This document shows positions 38,594 to 48,582 of a DNA stretch of 64,000 nucleotides, one piece after another. Location: assembly GCA_963700865.1 (NCBI GenBank), contig CAVOZC010000018.1:1240001-1304000 (forward strand), read 5' to 3'. The position numbers and the translations under genes are program-made. Each line of letters starts with the position of its first letter. Position 1 is the first letter of the stretch. A model generated the notes under the pieces. The model did not search any database. It was given only the letters and a program-made list of their open reading frames with translations, and was not told the DNA's origin. Source of the stretch: CAVOGJ01 sp963700865 (lineage in GTDB: Bacteria > Planctomycetota > Planctomycetia > Pirellulales > Pirellulaceae).

Positions 38594-39472
38594 ATGATGC
38601 GGCTTCCCACGCTTCGATGGAAATGGGCGATGCTCGTTTGGCTGATCTGGGTGGTCGGCGGCAGCCGGCAACCGCCCCTGGCGGCCCAGGAGCGGCAACT
38701 GGGCCGACACATTGTCGTGGCCGGCACGGATCAGGAGACCGAATACCTGACTCAAACGGCGTCTAAACCGGGCCCCTGCGTGGTCGTGGTCGGAGGGGTC
38801 CACGGGAACGAGCCGGCCGGAGCCGAAGCGGCTCGAGCCATTTCCGAATGGGTCATCAAGCGCGGTAAGCTGATTGTGGTACCCGAGGCGAATGTGCTCG
38901 CCTTGGCGGCCAACCAGCGATATACGCCGGGCACCAGCAATCGACTTCGCGACCTCAATCGAAACTTCCCTCGCCGCGGCGACGAGCCGGACGAGGTTCG
39001 TGGCGACCTGGCCGCCGCGCATTGGGAGCTGGTTCGCCAGCTGGAACCCGACTGGGTGGTGGACCTGCACGAGGGATTCGATTTCCATCAAGTCAACGAT
39101 CGCAGCGTCGGAAGTACCATTATCGTCTATCCTCGTTCGCGCAGTCTCACGGCCACTTCCATGATGATTGAATCGGTCAACGCCTTGGTTGAAGAGCCTG
39201 AGAAGAAATTCATCCCCCTCGTGCGTGGCCCCGTCGATGGCAGTCTCGCTCGCGCCGCCGCCGAACACCTGGGTACGGAATCACTCATTCTCGAGACCAC
39301 CGTCAAGGATCAGTCGCTTGAGACCCGAGTCCTGCAGCATCAGGTGATGGTCGACCGGTTACTTCGTCACTTGCGGATGATCGATCCTCATCCTCGCGAA
39401 GCGCTGATGGCGGCAGCTCGAGCCGCGGGGCGGCTTGCCGCCGCACGGCAGCCGAGTGAAGTCTATCGCTGA
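38594..39472 (+). CDS. Succinylglutamate desuccinylase/aspartoacylase-type (M14-like) exported hydrolase
   Basis: About 292 aa. Start at ATG 38594 with AGGA eight bases upstream; it leads into a signal-like segment (WAMLVWLIWVVGG). Zinc-ligand motifs typical of the family are GGVHGNEPAGAEAARA (HxxE) and WVVDLHEGFDFHQ; RLRDLNRNFPRR is the substrate-carboxylate Arg region. It should cleave amide-linked acyl groups from amino acids or peptides. The next gene begins two bases after its stop, suggesting co-translation. Confidence 0.8.
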   Translation: MMRLPTLRWKWAMLVWLIWVVGGSRQPPLAAQERQLGRHIVVAGTDQETEYLTQTASKPGPCVVVVGGVHGNEPAGAEAARAISEWVIKRGKLIVVPEANVLALAANQRYTPGTSNRLRDLNRNFPRRGDEPDEVRGDLAAAHWELVRQLEPDWVVDLHEGFDFHQVNDRSVGSTIIVYPRSRSLTATSMMIESVNALVEEPEKKFIPLVRGPVDGSLARAAAEHLGTESLILETTVKDQSLETRVLQHQVMVDRLLRHLRMIDPHPREALMAAARAAGRLAAARQPSEVYR

Positions 39473-39474
39473 CC

Positions 39475-40449
39475 ATGGCAGCTGGCTGTCAATTCCTGAT
39501 CGCGACGGATGAAGCCGGTTATGGGCCTAACCTGGGCCCGCTCGTCGTCGCCACGACCGTGTGGGAGGTTCCGCGCGGTGTCGGGCATGCGGACCTATAC
39601 GATCGCCTTCGCGATTTCGTGGTCGCCGACCGACCGTCGCGTGGCGACCCGCGCATCCGTGTCGCCGACTCGAAGCGCTTGTACCAACCGGGCAGTGGCG
39701 TCCTGGCGATTGAGCGGGGGACCTTGGCAGCACTCGGCTCGATCGGTCCCGGGTCGCACGACCGGTGGCGGGAATTGTGGAGGACGTTATCTCCCGGTAG
39801 TTTGGCCGAAATCAGTCAGATCCCCTGGTATGCGGATTATGATGAATCGCTGCCCATTGCCGTACCTGCGGCGGGTGTGCGGCGGGACGCGGCGACCTTG
39901 GGAACAGGATGGCAGCAGGCTGGTGTGCGCCTGCTGGGGATCGAGTCCGCTACGCTCTTCGCTGGACAGTTCAATCGCAAATTGGCGGAACTGGGCAACA
40001 AGAGCACGGTGCTTTCCCACCTCACGTTGGAACTCGTCAGACGCCGCATCCGGTCCCTGCCCCCCGGGCCCATCCACATTCTTTGTGATAAACATGGTGG
40101 CAGGAATCGTTACGCGGGGATGCTGCAGGCGTGCTTTGGCGATTTCATTCAAGTCCGTTATGAATCGAAGGCCTCCAGTTTGTATTGCTGGGGGCACGAC
40201 GATCGCCGCATCGAGTGTTGTTTTCAGGCCAAGGCCGATCATGTTCTGGCCGCCGCGCTCGCTTCCATGGCGGCGAAGTATCTCCGCGAGCTTGCCATGC
40301 GGGCCTTCAATCACTTCTGGCAAGCCCGCCGAGAAGGCCTACGGCCCACGGCCGGCTATCCAACCGATGCCCGTCGCTTTCGCTCTGAAATTGCCGACTC
40401 GTTTCAGCAGCTGGGGGTGGCCGAATCGCTGCTGTGGCGAGAGCGTTAG
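39475..40449 (+). CDS. RNase HII-like protein, divergent
   Basis: 324 aa. The start FLIATDEAGYGPNLGPLVVA matches the RNase HII signature DEAGxGPxxGPxV, followed by VADSKRLYQPG (like DSKKL), and AKADHVLAAALASMAAKYLR with NHFW, like the Ala-rich AKxxRD region. RNase HII acts on RNA-DNA hybrids in replication and repair. The protein is about 120 aa longer than normal, with a central insert (residues about 80-180) and CDKHGGRNRY where a catalytic acidic residue would be expected. It is probably a family-specific paralogue rather than the housekeeping rnhB. Confidence 0.65.
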   Translation: MAAGCQFLIATDEAGYGPNLGPLVVATTVWEVPRGVGHADLYDRLRDFVVADRPSRGDPRIRVADSKRLYQPGSGVLAIERGTLAALGSIGPGSHDRWRELWRTLSPGSLAEISQIPWYADYDESLPIAVPAAGVRRDAATLGTGWQQAGVRLLGIESATLFAGQFNRKLAELGNKSTVLSHLTLELVRRRIRSLPPGPIHILCDKHGGRNRYAGMLQACFGDFIQVRYESKASSLYCWGHDDRRIECCFQAKADHVLAAALASMAAKYLRELAMRAFNHFWQARREGLRPTAGYPTDARRFRSEIADSFQQLGVAESLLWRER

Positions 40450-40567
40450 CGGTCTTCGCTTGACGGGGCGGCGGCCCCGCCCTGCCCCGCCTCGGTTGGC
40501 CCTGGACGGGGCCCCCGTCTACACTAGATAAGAGCAAATCACGCGTGATCGAGAGGGATACAGCACG

Positions 40568-41173
40568 ATGAGTCAGGTGGTTGTGGATGAACTGGTAGCG
40601 GAGTTCGCCCATTTGGACGAACGAGAAGCTTGTCAATTGCTTGACGAGTTGGGCCGTGAGCTTCCCGAGATTCCGCCCGCGGTCTACGGGGATGAGAATC
40701 TGGTGCCAGGCTGCCAAAGTCGCGTGTGGCTCGTGACTCATTTGAATGAGGATGACCCGCCGACCATTTCGATTCAGGCGGACAGCGACGCGTTTGTGGT
40801 AAAAGGACTGATTTATGTCGTCCTGAGGATGTACGACGCGCGAACGCCGCGGGAAGTTCTGGATGTCGACTATGTCGCGATTTTCGATCGCTTGGGCCTG
40901 GGAAGGTTGATCCTTCCGCAGAGAAAGAACGGGCTCTACGCAATGGTGCGGAAGATTCGCAATTTCTGCCGCCGACGCCCTCGGTGTGTCCCGCGACGAC
41001 GCGAGTCCAGCTGTCCCCGTCAAGACCGAGCGCCGCAGCCCTCCTCAACCCACGAGGGCTATCGAACGGATCGCGGGCGAGTTTCCCGTCCTCATGCGTC
41101 CGCTGCCGAGCGGCCGGCGTCCCGTCTTTCTGGACAGTGCCGCATCGGCGCAAAAGCCTCAGTGCGTGATTGA
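40568..41173 (+). CDS. sufE: SufE sulfur acceptor (C-terminal tail out of frame)
   Basis: SufE accepts sulfur from SufS and enhances its activity in Fe-S cluster assembly. The frame opens MSQVVVDELVAEFAHLDERE with the family blocks NLVPGCQSRVWLV (active cysteine) and SDAFVVKGLIYVVLRMY. It stays SufE-like to about 40965 (YAMVRKIRNF), then becomes Arg-rich nonsense until 41173. In the frame of the next gene the sequence instead continues as SAADALGVSRDDASPAVPVK with no stop. A surplus base near 40961-40972 is likely; see the finding on a possible SufE-SufS fusion. Confidence 0.82.
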   Translation: MSQVVVDELVAEFAHLDEREACQLLDELGRELPEIPPAVYGDENLVPGCQSRVWLVTHLNEDDPPTISIQADSDAFVVKGLIYVVLRMYDARTPREVLDVDYVAIFDRLGLGRLILPQRKNGLYAMVRKIRNFCRRRPRCVPRRRESSCPRQDRAPQPSSTHEGYRTDRGRVSRPHASAAERPASRLSGQCRIGAKASVRD

Positions 41174-42285
41174 CAAGGAACGTGAGGTGGAAGAGGGCTA
41201 TTATGCCAACGCTTTTCGCGGTCGCTATTACTTTGGCCAACGCGTTGATGACGAGATCGAGCAGGCGCGAGAAAAAGTCGCCGACCTCATCGGTGCGGCC
41301 CGTCATGAGGAGGTAATCTTTACCGCCGGCGCGACGATGTCGATCAACATGGTTGCCGCTGGTTGGGGCCGCAAGCACCTGCGGCCGGGAGATGAAATCG
41401 TCATCACCGAAATGGAACACCACGCCAACATGGTGCCTTGGCAAGTCATCGCTCGGGAAACCGGCGCCAAGTTGCGGCTGATTCCCGTCCGCAACCAAGG
41501 TGACTTGGATCCCGCAGCCATCGAGACGCTGATTAACGACCGGACGGCGCTCCTCGCCGTGACGAGTATGTCCAATGTGCTGGGGACCATCAATCCGCTC
41601 GATCAACTCGTAGCCCGCGGCGCACGATCATGGCGCCGTGGTGCTGGTTGATGCCGCGCAGAGTGTGCCCCACATGCCGACTGATGTGGCGGCGGCGGAG
41701 ATTGACTTTCTCGTGTTTTCCGGGCACAAACTCTACGGACCGACGGGTGTCGGCGTCCTGTACGGCCGCCATGATCTGTTGTGCGATATGGAGCCTTTTG
41801 TTTTCGGCGGCCACATGATTGAGCGTGTCGAGCGGCAGTCGTCCACCTGGGCCGAACCGCCGGCCAAATTCGAGGCGGGGACCCCGCCGATCGTGCAGAT
41901 CATCGGGCTGGGTGCCGCCGCCGACTGGGTCCTTTCTTTGGGGTTGGAGGCGATCGCGGAACACGAGCACCGACTGCTCGTCGCGACCCAGGATCGTCTG
42001 GCGAAGATTCCCGGCTTGACGATTTTTGGACCCCCGGTCGACCACAAAGGGGCCATCGTCAGTTTCGCCATTGACGGGATTTCGACCGAGGATCTCGCTC
42101 GTCGGTTGGATGATCGAGGCATCTGCACCCGACACGGCCATCATTGCGCGATGGTGCTGCACGAACGGTTGGGCGTGCCGGCGACCACGCGCGCCAGCTT
42201 TGGCGTCTACAACACGCTGGCGGATGTGGATGCCCTGGCGGAGGCCGTTTCGGAGGGAATCGCGGAGATCCGTGCCCTGGCCTGA
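40986..42285 (+). CDS. sufS: SufS cysteine desulfurase (frameshifted)
   Basis: PLP enzyme that takes sulfur from cysteine and passes it to SufE. First frame (40986-41651): VFLDSAASAQKPQCVIDKER, NAFRGRYYFGQRVDDEIEQA, EMEHHANMVPWQ. Second frame (41638-42285): VLVDAAQSVPHMPTDV, the PLP-lysine region VFSGHKLYGPTGVGVLYG, RHGHHCAMVLHERL, which contains the loop cysteine of SufS (HHCA), and ASFGVYNT. The frames join if one G is surplus near 41617-41621, giving about 432 aa from the GTG at 40986. All catalytic elements are present. Confidence 0.87.
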
Positions 42286-42410
42286 AACCCGCCTGGACGA
42301 CAAGGAACCACGGCAGAAACACCCGTGGAAAATCCAACGACCGATTTGCAGATTTCGTCTATAGTAGAGGCTTTGCCAGTTCGGCTTCCGTTTTCCCTGC
42401 AGGTCCTGTC

Positions 42411-43577
42411 ATGTTCCGTCGACGCCGTGCCACTCGCCAATCCGCGTCCCGTCATGCCGCGCAACGTCATCTGCGGGTCGAACCGTTGGAGGTGCGTCTC
42501 GTCCTCACGGCCTGGCACAATGTTGACATGCCGACCGACGTCGACGGCTCGGGTGTTGTCGCCCCGCTCGACGCACTGCTCGTCATCAACGAGTTGGTCA
42601 ATCGTGATTTTTCCAATCCTCAAAATGGCATGCTGCCCGCCGATCGGCCGGTCGACGCACCGTTCCTTGACGTCACGAACAATTCCATCGTGGCGCCACT
42701 TGATGCGCTGCTCGTGATTAACGAATTGGGCGAGCCCGCCGTCAACGTATTTTCGATTTTGGAAACCGCGGCCACCGACTCCTTGGTGGGTCGTATCCAG
42801 CCATCCGGGGGTGTGAACGCCAATTCCATCTTCGAGCTGTCGAAGGACAGTGCCATTCCGGCAAGCATCCGAGAGATCCTGGCGTTGCGGCCGATCGATC
42901 ATTACCAGGGTGCCGCCGACGCGCCGGTGGTTCTTATCGAGTACGTTGATTTCGCGTGCCCGATCTGCGGGCTGTATCATCCCTTGATTCAACAGGCCTT
43001 GCAGGATTTTGACGGCGAGATCGCGGTGGTCACGCGCCACTTGCCACTCACCGAAGTGCATCCCAACGCGGCGCGAGCCGCCATTGCCGCCGAAGCCGCG
43101 GGTCGTCAAGGCAAATTCGATGAGATGGCCGACCTGCTCTTCACGCGGCGCATCCAGACCGGCTGGGACGCTGCCAGTGATCCAACGGCCCAGTTCGAGC
43201 AATTTGCCAGCGAATTGGGATTGAATGTGCCACAATTTACGGCCGACCTGGACGACACGGCGCTGGCCGAGCGGGTGGCGGGCGACCGTGAAGATGCGGT
43301 ATCGGGGCTTGGGTTCGGCGGAACCCCCTCGTTTGTCCTCAACGATTTTCCGACCAGCTTTGCCAATGCGACCCAAAGTGATGTGAACGCCGGTTTGCAG
43401 GCGGCCATCGACGACGTGGAAATCCCGTTCAAGATCGATCGTTTTACCGGAGATATTCGGGTTCGGGACGGTGCGTTATTGGATTACGAAACCAATCCCA
43501 CGTACACCTTGGACGTGACGGTCAACGGCACGGTCGAGTCGGTGGAGATTCGGTTGACCGACGTCCCGGGCGCTTGA
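42411..43577 (+). CDS. Exported DsbA-fold protein with LEPR-type motif and N-terminal dockerin
   Basis: 388 aa from ATG 42411. The N-terminus is basic, then HLRVEPLEVRLVLTAW, a variant of the Planctomycete LEPR/LEQR export motif. Two dockerin-like units of the VVAPLDALLVINEL type follow (residues about 40-110). A DsbA/thioredoxin_4 domain (about 165-330) has VLIEYVDFACPICGLYHPLI with CPIC, and later FGGTPSFVLND, the cis-proline block. The C-terminal 50 residues are cadherin-like (DRFTGDIRVRDGALLDYETN). Likely a secreted thiol oxidoreductase held in a cell-surface assembly. Confidence 0.78.
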   Translation: MFRRRRATRQSASRHAAQRHLRVEPLEVRLVLTAWHNVDMPTDVDGSGVVAPLDALLVINELVNRDFSNPQNGMLPADRPVDAPFLDVTNNSIVAPLDALLVINELGEPAVNVFSILETAATDSLVGRIQPSGGVNANSIFELSKDSAIPASIREILALRPIDHYQGAADAPVVLIEYVDFACPICGLYHPLIQQALQDFDGEIAVVTRHLPLTEVHPNAARAAIAAEAAGRQGKFDEMADLLFTRRIQTGWDAASDPTAQFEQFASELGLNVPQFTADLDDTALAERVAGDREDAVSGLGFGGTPSFVLNDFPTSFANATQSDVNAGLQAAIDDVEIPFKIDRFTGDIRVRDGALLDYETNPTYTLDVTVNGTVESVEIRLTDVPGA

Positions 43578-43586
43578 TGGAGTGGC

Positions 43587-44465
43587 ATGGGCTGGCCCGA
43601 ATATCTGACCGAGCAGCAGCGGCGGAACGAGTCGACTCGCGCGCACCGTGACGCATTCTTCGAGCATCGCCAGCGGGTCATGCACTTACTGCTCTCCGCG
43701 CGCCGTGACGCGCGAGATCGGCTGTGCATCCTGGCTGCCGGAAATGGCAACGATATCGACCTGGACGACTTGTCACGTCATTATCGTGAAGTTCATCTGG
43801 TGGATGCCGATGGCCGCGCGCTGGCACACGCCGTCCGGCAGGCGGGTTGTGAAGCACGCTCCAACGTGGTGCCGCATGCCGAGCTGGACCTCACCGGCAT
43901 CGCTGATCAGCTGGGCGGAGGCTCATCCTGCAGTCGTGCCACTGCAGCGGATGTGCGGGAGCTGATGGCGCGATCCCGTGCCTTCGAGTGTCCTGCCCTG
44001 CCCGGCCCTTTTGAGGTGGTTGCCAGTACCTGCCTGCTGTCCCAATTGGTGGATGCCGTGGTGGCGGTGGTCCCGCATGATCGGGCCGACTGTCTGCCCT
44101 TGATCCTGGAAGTTCGCCGCCGACATCTGGAACTGATGCTGGAACTACTGGCGGATGGAGGACGTGGTATTTTGATTGTCGACTTTGTCTCTTCCGCGAC
44201 GTTTCCGGAACTGATGACCGTACCCCTCGCACATTTGCCCGCGGCGGCGCAGGAGCGGATCGATCGCGGGGATTTTTTTACCGGCGTCAATCCATTCGCC
44301 GTCCATCGCTGGTTCGTCGAACAGCAAGCCGAAACGGCCCACACCGGGGCCCCCGTGCTGCACCAGCCTTGGCGATGGGACGTGGGCCCCATACAATTTG
44401 CGGTTACCGCGATCACGTTTGAGAGACGCGGGAGCAGCCCCCCGCCGCATGAGGGGGACCGGTAG
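43587..44465 (+). CDS. Putative SAM-dependent methyltransferase
   Basis: 292 aa, intact. A Rossmann-like start is visible: RLCILAAGNGNDIDLDDLSR then VHLVDADGRAL, which fits motif I and the acidic residue that binds the ribose of S-adenosylmethionine. Later VVASTCLLSQLVDAVV and RGILIVDFVSSATFPEL fit motifs IV-V. Substrate unknown. The UbiD-type decarboxylase starts two bases after its stop, so the pair is probably co-translated and may act in one pathway. Confidence 0.6.
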   Translation: MGWPEYLTEQQRRNESTRAHRDAFFEHRQRVMHLLLSARRDARDRLCILAAGNGNDIDLDDLSRHYREVHLVDADGRALAHAVRQAGCEARSNVVPHAELDLTGIADQLGGGSSCSRATAADVRELMARSRAFECPALPGPFEVVASTCLLSQLVDAVVAVVPHDRADCLPLILEVRRRHLELMLELLADGGRGILIVDFVSSATFPELMTVPLAHLPAAAQERIDRGDFFTGVNPFAVHRWFVEQQAETAHTGAPVLHQPWRWDVGPIQFAVTAITFERRGSSPPPHEGDR

Positions 44466-44467
44466 GG

Positions 44468-46293
44468 ATGGGATATCGCAGTCTGAAAGCCTGTGTCGCC
44501 GATCTCGAGCGTCACGGACATCTGCTTCGCATCGACGATCGTGTCGACCCACATCTCGAGGCTGCCGAGATCCACCGCCGCGTTTTTGCCGCGGGTGGCC
44601 CGGCGCTGTACTTCGCCCAGGTGGCGGGAACTCCGTTTCCCATGGTGTCAAATCTGTTCGGGACGACCGAGCGGACGCGATTTCTCTTTCGCGACACCCT
44701 GGACCATGTGAAGCGGCTGGTGGAACTCAAGGCTGACCCGGCGGCACTGAAAAAGGCCCCCTTCCGCTATGCCTGGGCAGGCTTGGGGGCTTGGCGGATG
44801 CTGCCTCGTCATGTGCGACGGGGGCCGGTGCTGGCTCATCGGACGACTCTTAGTCAATTGCCGGCCCTGCAGAGTTGGCCGCGAGACGGAGGCCCCTATA
44901 TCACGCTGCCCCAGGTCTATTCCGAGCACTTGGACCATCCGGGCGTCATGGCATCGAACTTGGGAATGTATCGCGTGCAACTCGCGGGGAATGAATTCGA
45001 ACGTGACCGCGAGGTCGGGTTGCACTACCAGATTCAGCGTGGCATTGGGGTACATCATCAGGCGGCATTGCGATCCGGTCGGCCGTTTCGAGTCAATGTG
45101 TTTGTCGGCGGTGCGCCGGCCATGTCCGTCGCTGCCGTGATGCCGCTGCCCGAGGGACTGTCCGAACTGACATTCGCGGGAGCACTTGCCGGTCATCGCA
45201 TTCCGATGGTCGTCCGCGAGCAGGGACCGTCCCTCTACGCGGACGCCGACTTTTGCCTGAGCGGCGTGGTCGATCCGGAGCGGCTGCTCCCGGAAGGGCC
45301 CTTTGGTGACCATCTCGGTTACTACAGCCTGCAACATCCCTTCCCCGTACTCCGCGTGGACGCCGTTCATCACCGTTCGGAGGCCATTTGGCCCTTCACC
45401 GTGGTGGGTCGACCTCCCCAGGAGGACACGATGTTCGGCGAGCTGATCCACGAAATCACCGGACCGATGATTCCCAAGGTCGTGCCGGGCGTGTCGGCCG
45501 TGCATGCTGTCGATGCGGCTGGGGTGCATCCATTGATGCTGGCTATCGGGAGCGAGCGTTACACTCCCTTTCAGGTGCTGAAGCGGCCAAGCGAATTGCT
45601 GACGCAAGCGAATGCCATACTCGGGCAGGGCCAGATGTCGCTCGCCAAATACGTGTTGATTGTCAATGGAGGCGACAACGAGGCCTTGGACATCCACGAC
45701 ATCGGTGCGTTTCTTGAGCATCTGTTGTTGCGCATCGATTGGTCGCGCGACCTGCACTTTCAAACCAGCACGACCATCGATACGCTGGACTATTCCGGTT
45801 CGGGATTGAACGAAGGATCGAAAGTTGTCATGGCGGCGGCGGGCCCGCCGATCCGCCCGTTGCCGACTCAGCCAGGCGAACTACGGTTGCCCGCCGGCTT
45901 CGACCGGCCGCGTGTCGTGCGGCCCGGCATCCTGGCGATCACGGGACCCACGGTGAGCGGTGAGACGAGCGATTTGCGCGATTCTGCCAGTCCTTTGGCC
46001 TGGCTTCACCACTAAACGACTGGCCGCTCGTGGTCCTCGTGGATGACAGTGATTTTGTGGCTGAATGCCTGCGGAATTTCCTCTGGGTCGTATTCACACG
46101 CAGCAATCCCGCGGAGGACATCGATGGGATTGAGGCGTTTGTCGCGGCGAAGCATTGGGGATGTCGCGGCAGCCTGGTGATCGACGCCCGTGGCAAGCCG
46201 CATCACGCACCCCCACTTGAGGTAGACCCGCGCGTTTCCGCCGCGGTTGACGCCCGCGCGGCCGCGGGTGGCCCGCTCGCGCGGTGGCTGTAG
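44468..46293 (+). CDS. UbiD-type prFMN-dependent decarboxylase (frameshifted near C-terminus)
   Basis: First frame (44468-46015) contains the prenyl-FMN and substrate blocks HRRVFAAGGPALYFAQVAG, LPEGPFGDHLGYYSLQHPFP (with the family's catalytic Glu) and HEITGPMIPKVVPGVSAVHA. The C-terminal piece is in another frame (46030-46293): WPLVVLVDDSDFVAECLRNF and KHWGCRGSLVIDARGKPHHA. One base missing near 45962-45970 joins them, giving about 608 aa. UbiD enzymes decarboxylate aromatic or alpha,beta-unsaturated acids; a partner UbiX is not in the window. Confidence 0.83.
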
Positions 46294-46398
46294 AATGGGT
46301 CACGATGATTCGCGGTACTAGCATTGGTGGGCGATCCGCCCGCCAGACCCGCGACCGAGCAGCGGGCACCCGCCTGAAGATGCGAGAGGAGGGGTAAA

Positions 46399-47229
46399 TT
46401 GACGCAGATGGATGCGGAACTGAGGAAGCTCGTGGAGTCACCCAGTTATCGGCTGGCCGAGACCGACGTTGACTTTTTGACCCGTCCCGAGCTGCGTCCA
46501 GTGCGGATGCAGCTTGAGTTGCTCAAACCCGAGATGGCATTTGCGGAGAATCAAATTGCTTCCACCATCGTGGTGTTTGGTGGCACGCAAATCGTGCCCC
46601 GCGCGCTGGCCGAGGCCCGCGTACGACGCGCCGCCGCTACCGTGGAAGAGCGACCGGAGGATAAGCAGGCGGCCCGGGCGCTGGTTCGGGCCGAGCGCGT
46701 CTTGGCCAAGGCACATTATTACGAGCAGGCCCGTGAGTTCGCACGTCTCGTGTCATCGACGTGTCAAATCCAGGGCCATTGCGATTATGTCGTGATCACG
46801 GGCGGCGGACCGGGGATTATGGAGGCCGCCAATCGGGGTGCCCACGACGTCGGAGCCAAATCGATCGGCTTGAACATTACGCTTCCGGACGAGCAGGCAC
46901 CCAACCGGTACATCACGCCCGAACTCTGTTTTCAATTCCACTACTTCGCGATGCGGAAAATGCACTTCCTGCTGAGGGCCAAAGCGCTCGTTATTTTTCC
47001 TGGCGGGTTTGGGACGCTCGACGAATTGTTTGATGCCCTGACGCTCAGGCAAGTGGGTCGCATGCAGGAGATTCCCATCATCCTTTTTGGCAAGGCCTAC
47101 TGGCAGCAAGTGGTGAACTTTCAGTTTCTGGCGGATGAAGGCGTCGTCCGAGATGAGCACCTCGATTTGATCGAATACGCGGAGACACCGGCCGATGCCT
47201 GGAAAATCATCACGGATTTTCACGCCTGA
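46399..47229 (+). CDS. LOG family protein (TIGR00730-type)
   Basis: 276 aa, intact. A TTG at 46399 with AGGAGG six bases upstream is preferred; ATG 46408 is possible. Motifs: IVVFGGTQIVPRALAE, VVITGGGPGIMEAANRGAHD, and VIFPGGFGTLDELFDALTLRQ, the GGGxG and PGGxGTxxE signatures. LOG proteins hydrolyse nucleoside 5'-monophosphates; some make free cytokinin, others are general nucleotide hydrolases. It is one of the longer members, with an extra N-terminal helical region of about 90 residues. Confidence 0.85.
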   Translation: MTQMDAELRKLVESPSYRLAETDVDFLTRPELRPVRMQLELLKPEMAFAENQIASTIVVFGGTQIVPRALAEARVRRAAATVEERPEDKQAARALVRAERVLAKAHYYEQAREFARLVSSTCQIQGHCDYVVITGGGPGIMEAANRGAHDVGAKSIGLNITLPDEQAPNRYITPELCFQFHYFAMRKMHFLLRAKALVIFPGGFGTLDELFDALTLRQVGRMQEIPIILFGKAYWQQVVNFQFLADEGVVRDEHLDLIEYAETPADAWKIITDFHA

Positions 47230-47327
47230 ATAAGTGGTCACGGCATCAGCGAGCCGCAAGGAGAGCGCGTCCTGCGCATGGGGGTGGGGACCCCGCTGGG
47301 GTGCTCGGGCCCGCCAGCCGAGTGGGA

Positions 47328-48455
47328 CTACTTGTTCTTCTTCGGATTCAGGGCGCCCAGCCCCAAATGGTCGCGCCACTTGGCCGCCCCGCGGCCTTTG
47401 TCGAGTTTTTCCAGCATCCGAGCCTGACTCTCCAGCTTGCGCATCTTTTCTTCCAGGGCCGCGCGCTGCCGACCATTCTCCGCGCGTTCGACCGCAAACT
47501 CGACCTCGGCCGCGCGAAGTTTCTCTCGCCATTCCTCCTGCAGTTTCCTCAGCCGTTCCCGCTCCTGCTGGATGCGCTGGTCACCGTCGAGGACGCTATC
47601 GCTGGCTCCCTCCTCCGGAGGAGCTGGCACGGCGTGCTTGCGTGCCTGCTCTAATTGGCTCCGCAGCGATTCGACCTCCCGCTCTTTCTCGCGGACAATT
47701 TTATCGGTAACCCGCAGAGTGTTCTCGACGGTCGCCCGATCGTCGGCGGAAACTTCCTTATCATCCCCCAGCTCCTGGAACATCCGTGCCTTTTGCGTCT
47801 CCCAATCGAACGAGGTGGGGCGGTCGTGAGATTCCCGGCCCCCTTCCGAGAGTTGTGTTTCGAGTTGCTGGTTGCGTTCCTTGAGGGACCGAATCGTCTC
47901 GACTGCCATTTCAAATTGCCGGCGGAGATCCTCATAATCGGCGCCATCGGTGCCGGGGGCCTCGTTCAACTGCACCGTCAGTTCGGTCAAGCGTTCTTGC
48001 AGCTGATCCCGTTCGCTTTGAACCTGCACCAGCTCCTCGGCCAATCCGACCGTTTCCTCGCGTTGGGCGAAGGAGGCTTCCAGTTGCTCTCGGAGCTGCC
48101 GGACTTGCTGGCCTCGTTCGTTGAGGACCTTCTTGCTCTTGGCGAGCTCCTGCCGCAGTTCCTTTTCTTCTCCGCGGGAGGCGAGCAGTGCGTCTCGCGC
48201 TGCTCGGTAATCGCTTTCCAGCCGCTTCCGTTTCGCGGATTCCTGGTTGAGCGTGTCACACAGTTCGTCCCACTCGCCCAGCTTCTCCACCACCGACTCG
48301 AGCTCGACCAATAACCAGTCGTGCAACCCGCTCAAGCGGGCCTCGCGTTCCGCCAGGTAGGCCTCGGCGCGGTCCCGGTGCTCCGCAATACGATCGCCCA
48401 GCGAATCAGTTTCGCTGAACGTAGGAGGCTCGGATGGTGGACGCATGGAACTCAT
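47328..48455 (-). CDS. Coiled-coil protein, unknown function
   Basis: 375 aa from ATG 48455. The frame stays open to 48920 but that part is the antisense of the dockerin end of the neighbouring gene. Nearly the whole protein is a predicted coiled coil rich in Glu, Arg, Leu and Gln (for example LREQLEASFAQREETVGLAE). The C-terminal 30 residues (GRGAAKWRDHLGLGALNPKK) are basic and non-coiled. No signal peptide or catalytic motif. It could be a structural or cytoskeletal protein. Confidence 0.7.
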   Translation of the reverse strand: MSSMRPPSEPPTFSETDSLGDRIAEHRDRAEAYLAEREARLSGLHDWLLVELESVVEKLGEWDELCDTLNQESAKRKRLESDYRAARDALLASRGEEKELRQELAKSKKVLNERGQQVRQLREQLEASFAQREETVGLAEELVQVQSERDQLQERLTELTVQLNEAPGTDGADYEDLRRQFEMAVETIRSLKERNQQLETQLSEGGRESHDRPTSFDWETQKARMFQELGDDKEVSADDRATVENTLRVTDKIVREKEREVESLRSQLEQARKHAVPAPPEEGASDSVLDGDQRIQQERERLRKLQEEWREKLRAAEVEFAVERAENGRQRAALEEKMRKLESQARMLEKLDKGRGAAKWRDHLGLGALNPKKNK

Positions 48456-48582
48456 CAGCCGCAGTCTTCCCCCGCGTGACGTTGAGGTCCCCCGGGACGG
48501 AGGCCTGGGGACCGGTACCTCAACATATAGGTCAGAAAGAGACCCCAGGCAAAATCGGTCGGACCGCAATCCAGCCCGGCGA

